64,000 bases of DNA from Mesocentrotus franciscanus (lineage: Eukaryota > Echinodermata > Echinoidea > Camarodonta > Strongylocentrotidae): positions 6,679,973 to 6,743,972 of the forward strand of contig CP137679.1 of NCBI GenBank assembly GCA_037976565.1, written 5' to 3'. Position numbers and translations under genes: made by a program. The first letter of the stretch is position 1. Every line of letters begins with the position of its first letter. Below are positions 34,255-45,824 of the stretch, piece after piece. The notes under the pieces were generated by a model, which worked only from the letters and a program-made list of their open reading frames with translations, did not search any database and had not been told where the DNA came from.

Positions 34255-37211
34255 TAGACGCCCATTGACAGATTTTTGACCCTTTTATTTCCAGTGCCAT
34301 AATCCTTTCGCCGATTGAGCTTTAGGAAGTTTATGAGCATTTAGTTATTTATCACATACTATATACCTCGCTACCTTTTTCAATTAAAGATCGACGCCCG
34401 TGATGCTCTATTGGAAATTCGGTAACGTAAATATTTTTCTCAATGGTAATGACAAATCAATCATTAAAAAAATTGCATCACAACAGTCCAGTAACTACAT
34501 GGTGAATTTTTAAGCCCTAACAGTCTCTCCCGTCGGTAAATTTTTCGAGCAGGAAACGTCGGTATGTCGCACATGCCCTCTACGGCAGCTACCAGAAGTC
34601 AAGCCAGTCCGCTTTAACTACGCCTCAGCCAATGAGAAACAACATTCTATTTCACCTTACTACATGAAAGATGAAAATCCACAAAAAGTTCATGTCTGGT
34701 AAGCCTAAACAAATTTCCACAAGTCCAAATAATTAGTTAAAGGGAAATCCAACCTTGATAGCAAACTTGTCTAGAATAAAGCAGAAAAATCAGAGAAGTA
34801 TACTGATGAAAGTTTTAATGAAATCGGACACAAAATTAGAAAGTTACGAATTTTTGAAAGTTGCAATTACTATAGGTACATTTGTATGGGCTCTTCAAAT
34901 TGGCTGAATTGATAATGTCTATGTAATGTAGTGGCGGACAACTTTCCCATTTGCTCCAATACACAAAAGGACTAAAATTTCAACTTTTCATAAATGTATG
35001 ACTCGGGATGGTCTGTTCTTTTTAGAGGACCTGTAATAATGTACTCTCCGTGATATATTTTGAGTATAGCGCCCCGAGGGCGAAGGCACTTGGAAGAAAA
35101 ACAGAAATAAGTGATATTTTTGTACGCGACAAACGGGAGAGTAATCCGTCATACGTCACAATTAATCCACTGACAAAATTGCCGATTTGAAATTCGCACA
35201 GCTGTAGTGATCTCATATTTCAAACACTCATAACTTTCTTAATATTTGTCCGATTTATTTCAAACTTTCGCCTTTCTGTTTTTTCTGATTTTGATGCTTA
35301 AATTCATTCAAATGACAAGTAGAAGGGTTGCATGGTTGCCCTTTAATATTGAGTTGATCCCTTCTTTTCAATGTTGCTATGACTTCAGGGCAAGTAGGCC
35401 TAGACGTCATTTGGTAAAGTTGGATGAAAATTCACAGCTTAACTTGTTTCAATCATTGAAAGGAATAAGTAATAGCACTGAGTGAAATCATAGGTCTATA
35501 ACTAGGCTACTTCCAAAATTCGTGTAAAATCTAATTCAACAACAACGTTACAGCAGCAGAAACATACATTTACAATTTCAAAATTACGGAATACAAAATT
35601 GTTATCGTTATTGGGTTTTTTTATAATTATTGTAAAGTTAGGATTTTTACCTTATATTTTCTGCTTAACTATGAAATAAATCATATATTTGGCTTAGTCA
35701 CATTCTAAAAGCGAAATCATGAAATGACATTAGTATTCTCTTCGTTTACCTGATAGGCTACACGGGGTATGTGCCTAACGCACGGGATGTAACCGGTGTT
35801 GGGTATCCAATCCTCACCAACCGCGCTCTCGTCAAATTCACCAACGATCCAAATCACCCTATGATCACGGGTCCACCCGAGGGCAAAGGTTGCACGGCGG
35901 ACACAACCGGTCGTCCTCCGGTCCGTACCGGTCAAACCTCGGGGAAACTGCCTCCAATGCAGGAGAAGATCATCAATGAGATGAGGCGACTCTGTGGCCG
36001 GCAGTTGCCCGTCATCTACCCGATAGAGTCCGGCTTGGTCCCGCACTACACTGGTCATATCCCAGGTATGAAAGAGCACTCTGTCTCTGTCTGTCGATCT
36101 GTCCGTCTGTCTCTTTTCTTCTTCTTCTTTTCTTTTATGTTTTAAGTTTCCCCTTTTTTAGAACATTAATTACACATTTGCCCCTTTAAATCCAAACAAC
36201 AGGATGGCTAAGACTCTCAGCCTTTTCACACACGGTTAAAATTCATCGTATCTAGAGCCAGGGGCGGATCCAGCCGGCGGAAAGGGAGGGGCCTAAAAAG
36301 GGGTCCCCCCCCCCCTTTGGCGCCAGGGGTAGTGAGCACAAATTTTTTTTTTTTGGCTCCCCTAGAAAAAAAAACAGGTAAAAACACCCTTTTTTTGAAA
36401 GAAGAAGATGGGCCCCCTCCCCTGGCGCCCAGGGGGTGGCGGTGGAAAAAATAACCATTAGAAGCTCAATAGTTTAAAGCTGTTTAACTAAACAGCTTTA
36501 AAGTAAATTATATTTTTCTCTTTGTGAACGTCGTTTATACGACGTTCGGACAGATACGAAATCGCGATCTATACGAAGTTACGAAGTCTGTATCTAGAGA
36601 GCAAGACATTTTGTGTGTGAACGGATATACGGGCACTGCTCTTTAAACGCTCAGTAGGGCCATTGCGCATTTACGAGCAGTGACAGAGCAGTGAATCTCG
36701 AACGACCGCACCGAAATTTTCTGTGTTTGAATGATGTTGTATCTAAAGCTGATTAGTTTAAAGCTCTTTAAACTAATCAGCTTTAAAGAATTTTACCCGT
36801 ATGTGAAAAGGCTGATATATTGTATGTGATTGGATTACTAGTATGTAATGTGTTGTTGTAATGTTCGCACATTGCAGTACAAGGCTATTGAAATGGCTTT
36901 ATAATGATTTTTCGAAAGTCTATACAATCGAGATAGATGTCCTTTTGATTAAAGCCATGTGGATGAAAATAGATTTTTCATATTTCACTCATTTCAAATA
37001 GCAAATTTCTAATGAAGGAATTAATCAATTTTAGACCTGATTTGTCACAGTGTTCGCAAATACATGCTCCCCCAAAAAAAACGCATCTTCTTTTCTTCGT
37101 ATATTTTCTCTTTCACGTACAGGACAAAAGTTCCGTTACGGGACTACATTCGGTCACAGCACACGTAACGCCAAACGGGAACCCAACAACAAGTCTAACC
37201 GTACTGCATAA
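29934..37211 (+). CDS. CIMIP2B: Ciliary microtubule inner protein 2B-like (FAM166B)
   Basis: Predicted axonemal protein of the CIMIP2/FAM166 family, which binds the inner wall of ciliary doublet microtubules. Seven exons: 29934-30037, 30749-30894, 33107-33205, 33749-33918, 34553-34698, 35757-36065 and 37123-37211 (about 353 codons; human FAM166B is about 275). The family repeat recurs: GYCGFCPQFKFQIGETFGRT at the N-terminus, VPGYTG/GYIPKSQHYYG, GYTGYVPNAR with YPILTNRAL, and HYTGHIPGQKFRYGTTFGHS at the C-terminus. This matches the order in vertebrate FAM166B. Phases agree at every junction except exon 5 to 6, which is off by one at an A-run (34683-34687). It is convergent with the GGCT-fold gene. 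AATAAA at 37527 is a likely poly(A) signal. Confidence 0.87.
30749..30894 (+). CDS. CIMIP2B: CIMIP2B-like, exon 2
   Basis: GTTTTCAG acceptor; encodes YCGFCPQFKFQIG, the first family repeat, and ends SPGYPG at CAG/GTAAAG. Phase 1 exit. Confidence 0.88.
31486..31697. repeat. GA/CT microsatellite cluster
   Basis: (GA)n at 31486-31506 and 31655-31685 with a (CT)n run at 31602-31620 between them, so the GA and CT tracts could pair. It lies in CIMIP2B-like intron 2. Confidence 0.9.
31930..32120. repeat. AAT/TAA microsatellite
   Basis: Long imperfect (AAT)n with a duplicated ATATAATGATAAATTGACA unit at about 32070-32117. Open frames are artefacts. It lies in CIMIP2B-like intron 2; the rest of that intron has no recognised feature. 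Confidence 0.9.
33107..33205 (+). CDS. CIMIP2B: CIMIP2B-like, exon 3
   Basis: TTCTCTTTAG acceptor; encodes RNTPAGRELLFQSRK and ends VPGYTG at CAG/GTATAG. 99 nt, phase 1 to 1. Confidence 0.87.
33749..33918 (+). CDS. CIMIP2B: CIMIP2B-like, exon 4
   Basis: TCCTGCAG acceptor; encodes GYIPKSQHYYGNRYAEGC, a second family repeat, then a basic helix-like stretch. Ends GAG/GTATAT, phase 0. Confidence 0.87.
34110..34258. repeat. GA microsatellites
   Basis: Two (GA)n runs (about 34116-34139 and 34219-34256), the first followed by a G-run. They lie in CIMIP2B-like intron 4. Confidence 0.9.
34553..34698 (+). CDS. CIMIP2B: CIMIP2B-like, exon 5 (A-run frame problem)
   Basis: Starts ETSVCRTCPL and continues through SPYYMKDENPQ, homologous to the SPYSMDDRDP region of FAM166B. 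With the A5 run at 34683-34687 as given, the last codons are out of frame with exon 6; a different run length restores a KFMSG-type ending that matches the family. Donor CTG/GTAAGC. Confidence 0.83.
34741..35342. mobile_element. TTAA-flanked foldback element
   Basis: TTAA at 34737-34740 and 35343-35346 flanks an element starting AGGGAAATCCAACCTTGAT and ending GGTTGCATGGTTGCCCT. Subterminal inverted repeats include AACTTTC/GAAAGTT segments. It is the sister of 5440-6340 and supplies the empty site of the hAT insertion there. It lies in CIMIP2B-like intron 5. Confidence 0.85.
35757..36065 (+). CDS. CIMIP2B: CIMIP2B-like, exon 6
   Basis: Encodes GYTGYVPNARDVTG, YPILTNRALVKF, a Pro/Gly-rich linker, and LVPHYTGHIPG. 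This is the most family-typical exon. GATAG acceptor, CAG/GTATGA donor, phase 1 exit. Confidence 0.9.
36218..36814. mobile_element. Foldback element with nested hAT-like sequence
   Basis: CAGCCTTTTCACACACGG (36218) pairs with CCGTATGTGAAAAGGCTG ending at 36814. The right half has AGCTTTAAA-rich hairpins. A hAT-like sequence beginning CAGGGGCGGATCCAG at 36259, homologous to 5874-6208, lies inside and runs to about 36454. No target duplication was found for the outer element. Confidence 0.75.
37123..37211 (+). CDS. CIMIP2B: CIMIP2B-like, terminal exon
   Basis: TTTCACGTACAG acceptor; encodes QKFRYGTTFGHSTR, the conserved C-terminal motif, and ends with TAA at 37209-37211. Confidence 0.88.
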
Positions 37212-37526
37212 ATGTTTTCTTCCTCCCTTTATTTCCCGCCTTCCAAATGGGCTAAATTTCTTATCAATCAATTTTTCAATGTTGTATCTAGTTGGTAATA
37301 TAGAATAATTGGTATGTTTATTTTTGTATGAAAAGATTTAATAATGGTATGATAATGCAATTTGATATTCAATTTGTAACATGTATTTTTATAGTTTATA
37401 AAATTATTTGTAACATCGTGTTAATCACAAAATGTTCTGAAGTAAATAAATTCCTTGCGGGGATCGCTGCCTTTTTAGTATGCTTATTCAGGGAAACATC
37501 CTCAGTTTTTGCAATTGATTGGAAAC

Positions 37527-37532
37527 AATAAA
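37527..37532 (+). terminator. Candidate polyadenylation signal of CIMIP2B-like gene
   Basis: AATAAA 316 nt downstream of the stop codon. Confidence 0.5.
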
Positions 37533-37600
37533 AGCAACTGAACTATAGAAAATGATGCTTTGTTTAAAAATCAGTTTTTAAACGATGACAAAGACTTTTA

Positions 37601-37963
37601 AAAAATCAACTTAAGGGCAATTTCAATCTCCTATTGTATTGCCTTTAGAAATTATATTATGACAGAGGCGGCGCTCCGTGGTGGGGCGCAGTGCCCTCCC
37701 ACTTTTTCAAATACCCCCAAAGTGTCCCCTTTTACGTAAAAGTGCCCCTTTTAACTTTAGATACGTGCCCTTTTTCTTTTTAACGATTTCTATCAATTGA
37801 GTTCACCCTTTATAATTGCCCCTTTTGCATGGGTGCACCCCAACTTTGAAAGACGCTCTGCCGCCCCAGCGCGTTATGATTTAGTTATATGACTTGTGAT
37901 TGTCAAGTTAGTGCATTTGAATAGGTAATGCAGAAGGCTATTGATTTGCCTTTGGATGATTTT
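37601..37963. mobile_element. Small foldback element split by a CAGAGGCGG element
   Basis: AAAATCAACTTAAGGGCAAT at the left and TTGCCTTTGGATGATTTTTT at the right are arms of the 4384-4506 family. Between them, 37663-37873 starts CAGAGGCGGCGCTCC, contains GTGCCCCTTTT units as at 18042-18445, and is flanked on both sides by TTATGA. Confidence 0.65.
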
Positions 37964-38065
37964 TTGAACGTCTTTGATCATGTTATTTCTACATTTGAGT
38001 GTGATTACAAAATTAGGCGCAATTGTTTGTGTGAAAGAGAAATCTAAGAGGAATATTTAGGCACA

Positions 38066-38452
38066 CAGTGGCGGATCCAGGGGGTGGGAGAGCGACGGAA
38101 GAAAACAGGAGAAAAGAGAGGAAAAATGAAAGAGAAGAAGAAAGGTATAAAGGAGAAGAGAGAGAGGGAGATTTTAAAATCGCTACACAGAGTAACTTGT
38201 CGGTAACGTGTTGTTTAGACACCCTGTACAAATTGGAATAATGTCACTTGACTTTCAGATGGAAACCCCACCCCATCGCAAACTAGGCGTGACAGATTGG
38301 CCGCGGCCCTTCCCCCTGTGGGGAATAGAGAAAGCGACAGAAAAAAGATGAGAAAAGAAGGTAAATAGCGAAGAATATAGAGTCAGAGTGGAAAAGGAGA
38401 GCGAGAGAGAGTCAGAGGGGAAAAGGAGAGCGAGAGAGAGTCAGAGGGGAAA

Positions 38453-38487
<35 letters not shown>

Positions 38488-38500
38488 CGAGAGAGATGAA
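38066..38500. repeat. hAT-like terminus plus GA-rich tract
   Basis: CAGTGGCGGATCCAG at 38066 is the terminus seen at 5874; no partner end is seen. GA-rich DNA follows, including a 28-bp unit (GGAAAAGGAGAGCGAGAGAG) in tandem at about 38390-38460 and a pure (GA)n at 38455-38482. Confidence 0.7.
38216..38262. repeat. Left arm of a distant inverted repeat
   Basis: GTTTAGACACCCTGTACAAA... to GACTTTCAG is the reverse complement, with few mismatches, of 40138-40184. The arms are 1.9 kb apart and flank the foldback at 39168-39781. Confidence 0.85.
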
Positions 38501-39167
38501 TGAAGAAGAACATGAACCTGAAATTTTACACATACAGATTACAATCATTGTCGATGAGTTGGCTCGACATGTGCCTACGAAGACTTCGGACGAAAGTAGA
38601 AAAGTAAGACAAACAAGTTCTATGAAAATTGTCTTTAAGAGTGAAATAGAGATGATTTCTAACGAAATGAAAATAAGGGCTGTGTGAATTTCAAGAAGAA
38701 AATTACAACTTCTATCGCTTGGGACGGCCATCTTGAAGATTCTGGTTTGGTGTTCACCTTTAAATATGACGTGGTCGTTGATGAGCCTACATAAACTACC
38801 CAAGATAATTTACTTATGATTATGATGCAAAATAATGTTGTGTATAGTGAGGTAATGACGAAATACAGTCAGGAAAAGTATCTAAACTAAATTTGTTGAT
38901 AAAGACTGTCTTTTTTGCGTTTGGTAAAAGCACTTACTGACAAAAGAAAGAAAACAAATAATTTGGTATTTTTATTGCTTGATAATAAGGCTACTTGCAA
39001 TCAAGTGCAACCTTTTTTAGCAGTTTAGAATGCTAACATGTGGTTATAATTATTTCAACCATGCAGCAATTAATTAAAGCCCTCCCATGAATAACCTTGT
39101 CGTGCCATGCACTGCAAACTACTAACACAAGGATATATGAACATCCCAAGGAAGCGATTACAGACAA

Positions 39168-39781
39168 TGAGTGATTTCAAGTTGGGTGTTAAGGGCTGTC
39201 GTTAGTGTTTAATAAACACGAACACAAGCCCTAAACACCGAAATGGAAATAAGCTGGTGTTAAGGCATTTGACCTCTGAATATCGTCAACTTCCGGTAGC
39301 TAGTGTTATCGATTTTGCAAAATTGTCGTCTGCTGAACCGAACTTTGTGGCTGGTGTTAATATTTCACGTACGAATGTCCTATTCACTAACACTAACCCC
39401 TATATATAGGGATTAAGCAAATGTTCATTTCCAGTTCGGTGTTAGTGTTGTACCCGCACAACAGTCAACCACGAACGACGCTAAATAATATATTGTCTGG
39501 CAATCAAATATAAATATGCGAAACAGGTCCTTTACTATGTGATTCATATATTCTTTTGTGTAAAATGATTTATTTTATAAGACCAGAGAAATAAGTGTAA
39601 ATTTATTCTGTGCTTTGATCATGATACTATTTTTAAATAATCGTCGTGAAATCAAGTCTGTGTGGCGATGTCACAGTGGTGTTAAGCTATCGATATTGCT
39701 ATCGGTATCGGACTCTTAATTTCAGCTCTTTACTTCTCTAAACACTAACACTAACACTAACACCCAACTTGAAATCACTCA
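39168..39781. mobile_element. 614-bp foldback element (TGAGTGATTTCAAG termini)
   Basis: TGAGTGATTTCAAGTTGGGT at 39168 pairs with ACCCAACTTGAAATCACTCA ending at 39781. The interior holds many dispersed GGTGTTAGTGTT / AACACTAACAC motifs. It is non-coding. Confidence 0.85.
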
Positions 39782-40137
39782 ATGTTAGCACTGTAGAAAA
39801 ACACGAAACACTCAATTTCATCTTTTTTCACTCAGGACGGAATACACTTTATTGCTCTTTTTATAGAATATGTGCAAATGCATACAAACCTTTACATACA
39901 TTAAAATTAATCAATTAAATCAAGGTATATAATATTGTTTTTTATAATTAAGGAATTCATGTCATCAATAATCAGGTACCACGAGAAAGAGTTTGGTAGA
40001 ATTTCAGCAGAATTTAAGAAGAGGTGCTATTGCAAAAGCCACAAAATGGTACCTACAGTATTGTTATTGCAATAATTCAAAATTATCAGTATTAAATTTA
40101 AGACAAAATCATCTCTCTAAAATCTATTAAAAGTCTG

Positions 40138-40184
40138 AAAGTCAAATGACATTATTCCAATTTGTACAGGGTGTCTAAACAAAT
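40138..40184. repeat. Right arm of a distant inverted repeat
   Basis: Partner of 38216-38262. Region 40185-41570 is AT-rich, with nothing I can recognise. Confidence 0.85.
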
Positions 40185-41577
40185 ATGAGTTTGGCTATAT
40201 GAGTACTCTGTCAAACTCAGTGAATTTTTTAAAGTATGGTAGTCATAGGATCTTCTAAACCATGCGCGAATTTTACAAGGATATGAGCTAAAACTACAAA
40301 GTTATGACTTATTTTGTCAAATGTACCATTTTTCAAAAGTTACAAAGAAAGCTCGCTGAATAGCTTCAGTGGGCAATAAACGTGTACCTGTCTCTTCTGA
40401 ATTTCTCGGCAAATCTTTTCATCAATTTTTTTTTCTAACTCATGAGTTCTTAGTGAAATCACCACTGACAGATTTCTAGATTAACGTTTCATTTGTTTTT
40501 TAAGTGAATGATGATTTGTTCATTTTGTTCATATTGAAATCCTTATGACGTGAGTAATGTACTGTAGGAAACGCCCAAGCATTATTTTAAAAGAAGACAA
40601 CTGCCAGGCATATGCTGATTGTGCACTACTGCTGTTCAACATGCTCTCCTTGTAAAATTGGGAAAATGCTAAATCTTATAGAAATGATCATAACTCTGAA
40701 GATTTTGGTCACATCCTTATGAACCTTACAGGACACTAAGAAGGCACTACTATAACATCACTTATCACATTTCTATGAGAATGGCTTCTTACATTTTATG
40801 ATATTGCCAATTAAAATCTCATTGCATTTTTGAGAAATCCTGTAGATATCAATATGACACATAAATTATGAGCTACACTTTTTTTTATAATTAATTCACT
40901 AAAGAGGAAAGTAATACAAATATTACAATAAAATTCAAGTATTTTGCAAAAGTGCTTTAGAAGATACTATTTCACTTGTTTTAATTCAGACTTTTAAAGT
41001 GAAAATTAATCAGTTATAATGAAATATTCTCAATGGGAACAAAATTGCATCATCAAAATATGGCATGAAAATATTAAAATTAATTAAAAGAAAACCTGAT
41101 AAACAAAACCAAAATCACACATTTACTGCTACCACAAAACATTAATAAGACATTTTGTCACATGAATTTGTCTGCATAAATAATTCCTAAGCATACAAAT
41201 GGAGCATGGATGTAAGCAAAAAATCTTTCAAAATGGGAGTCACATAAAGCTTTCATTTACGTACACATTGACAAGGCTTTATTTGATAAAAAACTATTGA
41301 AAATGTTGATAATTTTTGAAATATTAAATCCAAATTCTAGTCAGTGGATAAGGGACTTTGCCCGCGTTTCACATGTCTGAACGTAGATTAAAGAATTTCC
41401 ATACATATCTTATTCAGTAAGATATATTCTGAATAACATATGTCATATATCAATATATTTTATACCAAAATGAAAATCCATTGATATGACCAAGGCCGGA
41501 GTGGTTCTTTCTAGTATCACAATCATTAGTCAATGGGCATATCAAGAGAAATGTCATTTACACTGAAATGAAATAAA

Positions 41578-42435
41578 TACATTATCCAACAAAAGTGAGT
41601 ATGCCCTTTTTATATAGTGGAATATTTCAATACAACTTTTTATAAGGTGGTATTAAAAAAAAATATAATCATTACATGTGTAAAAGTATAGCACACAAAG
41701 GATAAGTGAAAAAAGAGTGGCAAAAAAATGAGTACACCCCTGTACTATAACATATTGGAATAAATGTAAATTTGAATAAAATTTCAAAAATGTTGTATGG
41801 TCGCCATTGTTTCCAAACACCCTATCAATTGATATCAGTGTAGAGATAACCAATATTACTTATGTCTTTCATTTCAACCTTTTCGGCTACTCCACAAAAA
41901 CTTCAGCTTCAGTGGGTTTATGTTACCTATATGACATGCTATGTAACTCCAATTATCCATCTGTTGCTTCTTCAGCTAAGAATGAAATCAGGGATCACTG
42001 TCATTCTGAAATGCAGATTTTTGACCAGCTCTCAAATATGAGAATACAACCTTTTATTATGATCATTATCATCAATGCAATATGATAAACTGATCATTAC
42101 AGATTTGCACATGAAATCAAGTAATACCAATCCCTAGTGATACATCTCGACTTTTATGGGGAGCTTATCTTTCAGGATGACAACACTGTAAAACCCATAC
42201 CCATAGACAATCTACATACAAAAGCTGGTGTACTCGCCTTTGTTACCATCAATTTGAACAATATCCTTAGTATCCTTTACTCTTGTAATGAAATACATCT
42301 AATTGTTTTGTACCAGTACATATATCACAGAATGGCAGAATTGCTGTAAGATTTGTGATTTCAGTCCAACGTTGGAAGAGGTCACATTACAATCATTTTT
42401 TGTAAGGGGCGTACTCACTTTTGTTGGATACTGTA
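41578..42435. mobile_element. Tc1/mariner-like non-autonomous element
   Basis: TA plus CATTATCCAACAAAAGTGAG at the left and ACTCACTTTTGTTGGATACTG plus TA at the right form terminal inverted repeats of about 28 bp with TA flanks. An additional terminal-like motif (GAGTACACCCCTGTA) is at about 41729. No DDE transposase frame is visible. Confidence 0.75.
42040..42165. repeat. Dispersed repeat, copy 1
   Basis: CAGATTTGCACATGAAATCA and flanks, about 120 bp, recur at about 46023-46150 at high identity. This copy lies inside the Tc1/mariner-like element. Region 42436-45735 holds no other recognised feature apart from possible 3' UTR of the GGCT-fold gene. Confidence 0.8.
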
Positions 42436-45200
42436 GATAAAAAGTCAAGTTATTTGGGACACATTGCAGTTTTTAAAATAGTAATGTGTCATGTGACCAG
42501 CTATAAGCCAATCAGATGATTGGAATACACACAGCCCTTCTATGAAGAACATCTATGATCTTCATATGATGCACGCAACTTCATTCTTTGATAAACATAA
42601 TGCACACACAGCGCACACACAACCCATATAAACAATACATGTATACTAAACATACACACCCTTTATCTACAGCAGATATCTTCAACAATATACAATTGCT
42701 TGACATAAAGCCAAAACCACAGAAATCATCTTCAACTAAAACAAAATCACAACAATAAAAAGCATTCTTGCTCACTGCCTCACTGTCTCTGACACAAAAC
42801 TGAACTTGGAGCTTATATAATGGTGACATAAAGAGAACACCTCAAACACTAGAATATAATGTTTAAACGCACATGATAAAATAAAGAGTTTTGACTGTAA
42901 TATTGGTATTCTTAATAAAAGAAAATGGTGATGTAAGAAGAAAAGAAAATCACATATTCTTCCTGAAAAAATCTTGGATTGCATTAATTATATAACAATT
43001 ATGTGTTTTAGATTGATTTACTTCTACCAGGTAATTAAAACCAACCACTTAATCTAGATACTTTTTACTCATCAATTCAAAGACACTTGATTTAAAACTG
43101 ATACCTACATACATGTACGTATGGCACTTAAATAGACCGGTTTACTAACTTATTCAAATTTGATGTATACTTTTTAAACAAAGGTTGTTCTCAACAACCT
43201 GAAAGCTTGCCCCAAGTCTTGCCAGACATAGCAACAAGTAATGTATGCAGACTGGATTCCAAGTATTGTAGTTCAAACAGGTTAATGGAATAACTCGTCA
43301 ACCCGGTCCCAAGGAAAGAAACATCCATAAATTTGAATATGTTAGCAAACCGGCCTGTTGGAGGGAACTTAACTCACTAGCATGCTGCTTTTAGAGAAAG
43401 CAGGAAAACGGATCCAAATAGTTATCTTTCAATCTTGAACGTCCATATTCTCCCAAGCTCGGTCTAAAGTCTACTTTAAAATAGGAAGTTAGAACAGTCT
43501 ACATTTCCCCATCATTAAGCATGACTTGCACCACGAGTCAGGTTTAAGGACATTCATAGAATACTGGTCAAAGGGTAGTAGGTCTTTGAATGAATCACAG
43601 ACACAAGTTGCAAATGGGCACACAAAATACTGGATTTTCTGAATTTCATAACTTTCTCAATAAATGTTACACATTTTGTCAAATCTTTCACTAATCTGTC
43701 TCCTTTCTTTTCTGCTTTCACCCAAATAATAGATATCAACTACCAGTAAGCCTTAAGCAAACAAAACTCTATTGACGCAACACTCAAATATACATGAAGA
43801 TAGATAAGATTTTTAGCAGTACTGTGAATAATGACGATGAAGGCAGTTTGATTAAAATATAATATGTCACAGAAGCGTATAAAATAATATTTCTGTACAA
43901 AAATGACTGAAAGACATTTTGTTTCAGTACATGCATGATCATCTGCCAGCTAGGAGCTAGAAGGATGTTAACTTGTAGAGTCTTGTACCCTAGTTGTAGG
44001 CTTACAGTTTAACACAGCTCTAACACCCTTTTGGTTCTCAAGTGGTCTAAATACAAATGTTGAAAACAAAACAATGGTTTTGACACAAAATGATAATAAC
44101 AAGGAATGTGATTTGGCAAAGTACATTTTAACTCTTCTAGGACAGGAATCACTATGAGGGTTTAATTCTTCAAATTGGCATTGCTGGTATATTTCTATTA
44201 CTGTTGCATGTTTCTAATAAAAAGTCATGCATCTGGAATAAATATAGCAGGGTACATCAACAGAAACTCTCTTCAAAGATTTTGAACTTTTTACTTCCTT
44301 CCAGATCCATTGAAGCTTAACCTGTTATTTTTTTTTATAGAAGAAAACAAAACGTGAAAAATAATCTTCTTTGTTGTTTCACAAAATACTGATCTTATCA
44401 AGTGGCGAAACTGGATTATTGTCTAGTTACCTATACTGACCCCTGTGCAGCCAACCATACATTATTATGCAATTTGTATACTACCAAAAGAAGTGAGGGG
44501 AATACTCTCACTCTTAAAGCAATGGGCAATTTTAAAAAGTATCAACATTTTTCTGACTCGCTCTGTATTGGAAATGACATTATCTAATGATATCTTTGGG
44601 TTTTTATAGGGGCTAATGACACAATACTCTTGAGTGCAGCCATTTTTTTATTCTGGTAAAACAAAATATGGTTGGCTGAAACATGATTTTCAATGCTCTA
44701 GAGATGTCTTAATCAATCAAGGATTAAACTTTGACATTTTATGATCTGACTCATAAAGTTACAACTCACAGTCCACAAGATACAACGCACGCATCACCAG
44801 AAAGTAACAAGTTTCTGCACAATTATGCCAGTGTATCTATTTTGAAAGGAACTACAATGCAGCGATAATCTCAAAATCAATATTTTTCTATAGAAACAGG
44901 CAATTGGTTATTTGCTAATGCAACCCCCATTCATGTAATTAGGTTTCAGATACATTACTATTTCGGTGGGAGAGTGTTGCTAATTTGAAAAACACATGAA
45001 GACATAATAACTAAAAGGGTGGATTGGGTGCAAATGAGCACAACTATTAAATGAAACAAAGTGCTTGTGCTACATCATCTTGGTTATTTACAAACTCAGT
45101 TCATCTTCATAGAAATAACAAAGCAATTATTTCAACTTCAAACAAATTATTCTGATGAAAGGTTGGGAAGTTTAGCATCAATGTGCTATAAAAGTACACT

Positions 45201-45206
45201 TTTATT
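45201..45206 (-). terminator. Candidate polyadenylation signal of the GGCT-fold gene
   Basis: TTTATT on the plus strand (AATAAA on the minus strand), about 530 nt past the stop codon. Position is the only evidence. Confidence 0.3.
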
Positions 45207-45735
45207 TTTCTTGGTGTTCTCAAAGATTTCTTTTCCCTTTACATGATCAAATAATTATCTTTACCCACAATTTCAGATTACAGTTTGGAGTCGATGACCT
45301 CTACATCTACTTCTGATTATGCCAAAGTCATATTTTTGCAAGAATATTACTGGAACCTCAATAGTAGGAGCACTGTTGGTGACATATGTTCATTTTTTCA
45401 CAGTTATGCAATTTGGATGCTGCACAGTAGTGCACAGTTGCAATTGATCCACATTGATGGCAAGTCCTCAAATCAATTACAAAGTTACAAAGCCTTATCT
45501 CAGTACAGATTTCTGATTGATATCAAGTTGAAGTCAATCTGATTAAATCACACAAGTTTATAAGACGAGGCTCAGGACTAAGAAAATCTAAGATCTGGTC
45601 TAGTGTCTATTTAATCTGGACGGATTGGACAGGGTTAGATTCCCAGGGCAGCTTGCCAGGTGAGCTCATCAAGTCACCAGGTCAGATTTCCAGGTCAGCT
45701 CTCAGGTCAGCTTACCAGGTCACAGGGTGATATGG

Positions 45736-45824
45736 TCAGCATACAAGGGTCTGAAGATGTTGTTTGTAGGCTGGGGAGAGTAGGTCTGCCCCTGTCATGC
45801 ACTGTCGGATGCTGTATCCGCTGG
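45736..45824 (-). CDS. GGCT-fold gene, terminal exon
   Basis: Acceptor CCTCTAG; encodes ASGYSIRQCMTGADLLSPAY... and stop TGA at 45736-45738. It matches the end of the GGCT fold (ICMGAKENGLP.EY), and its phase fits exactly with exon 49301-49424. Confidence 0.83.
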
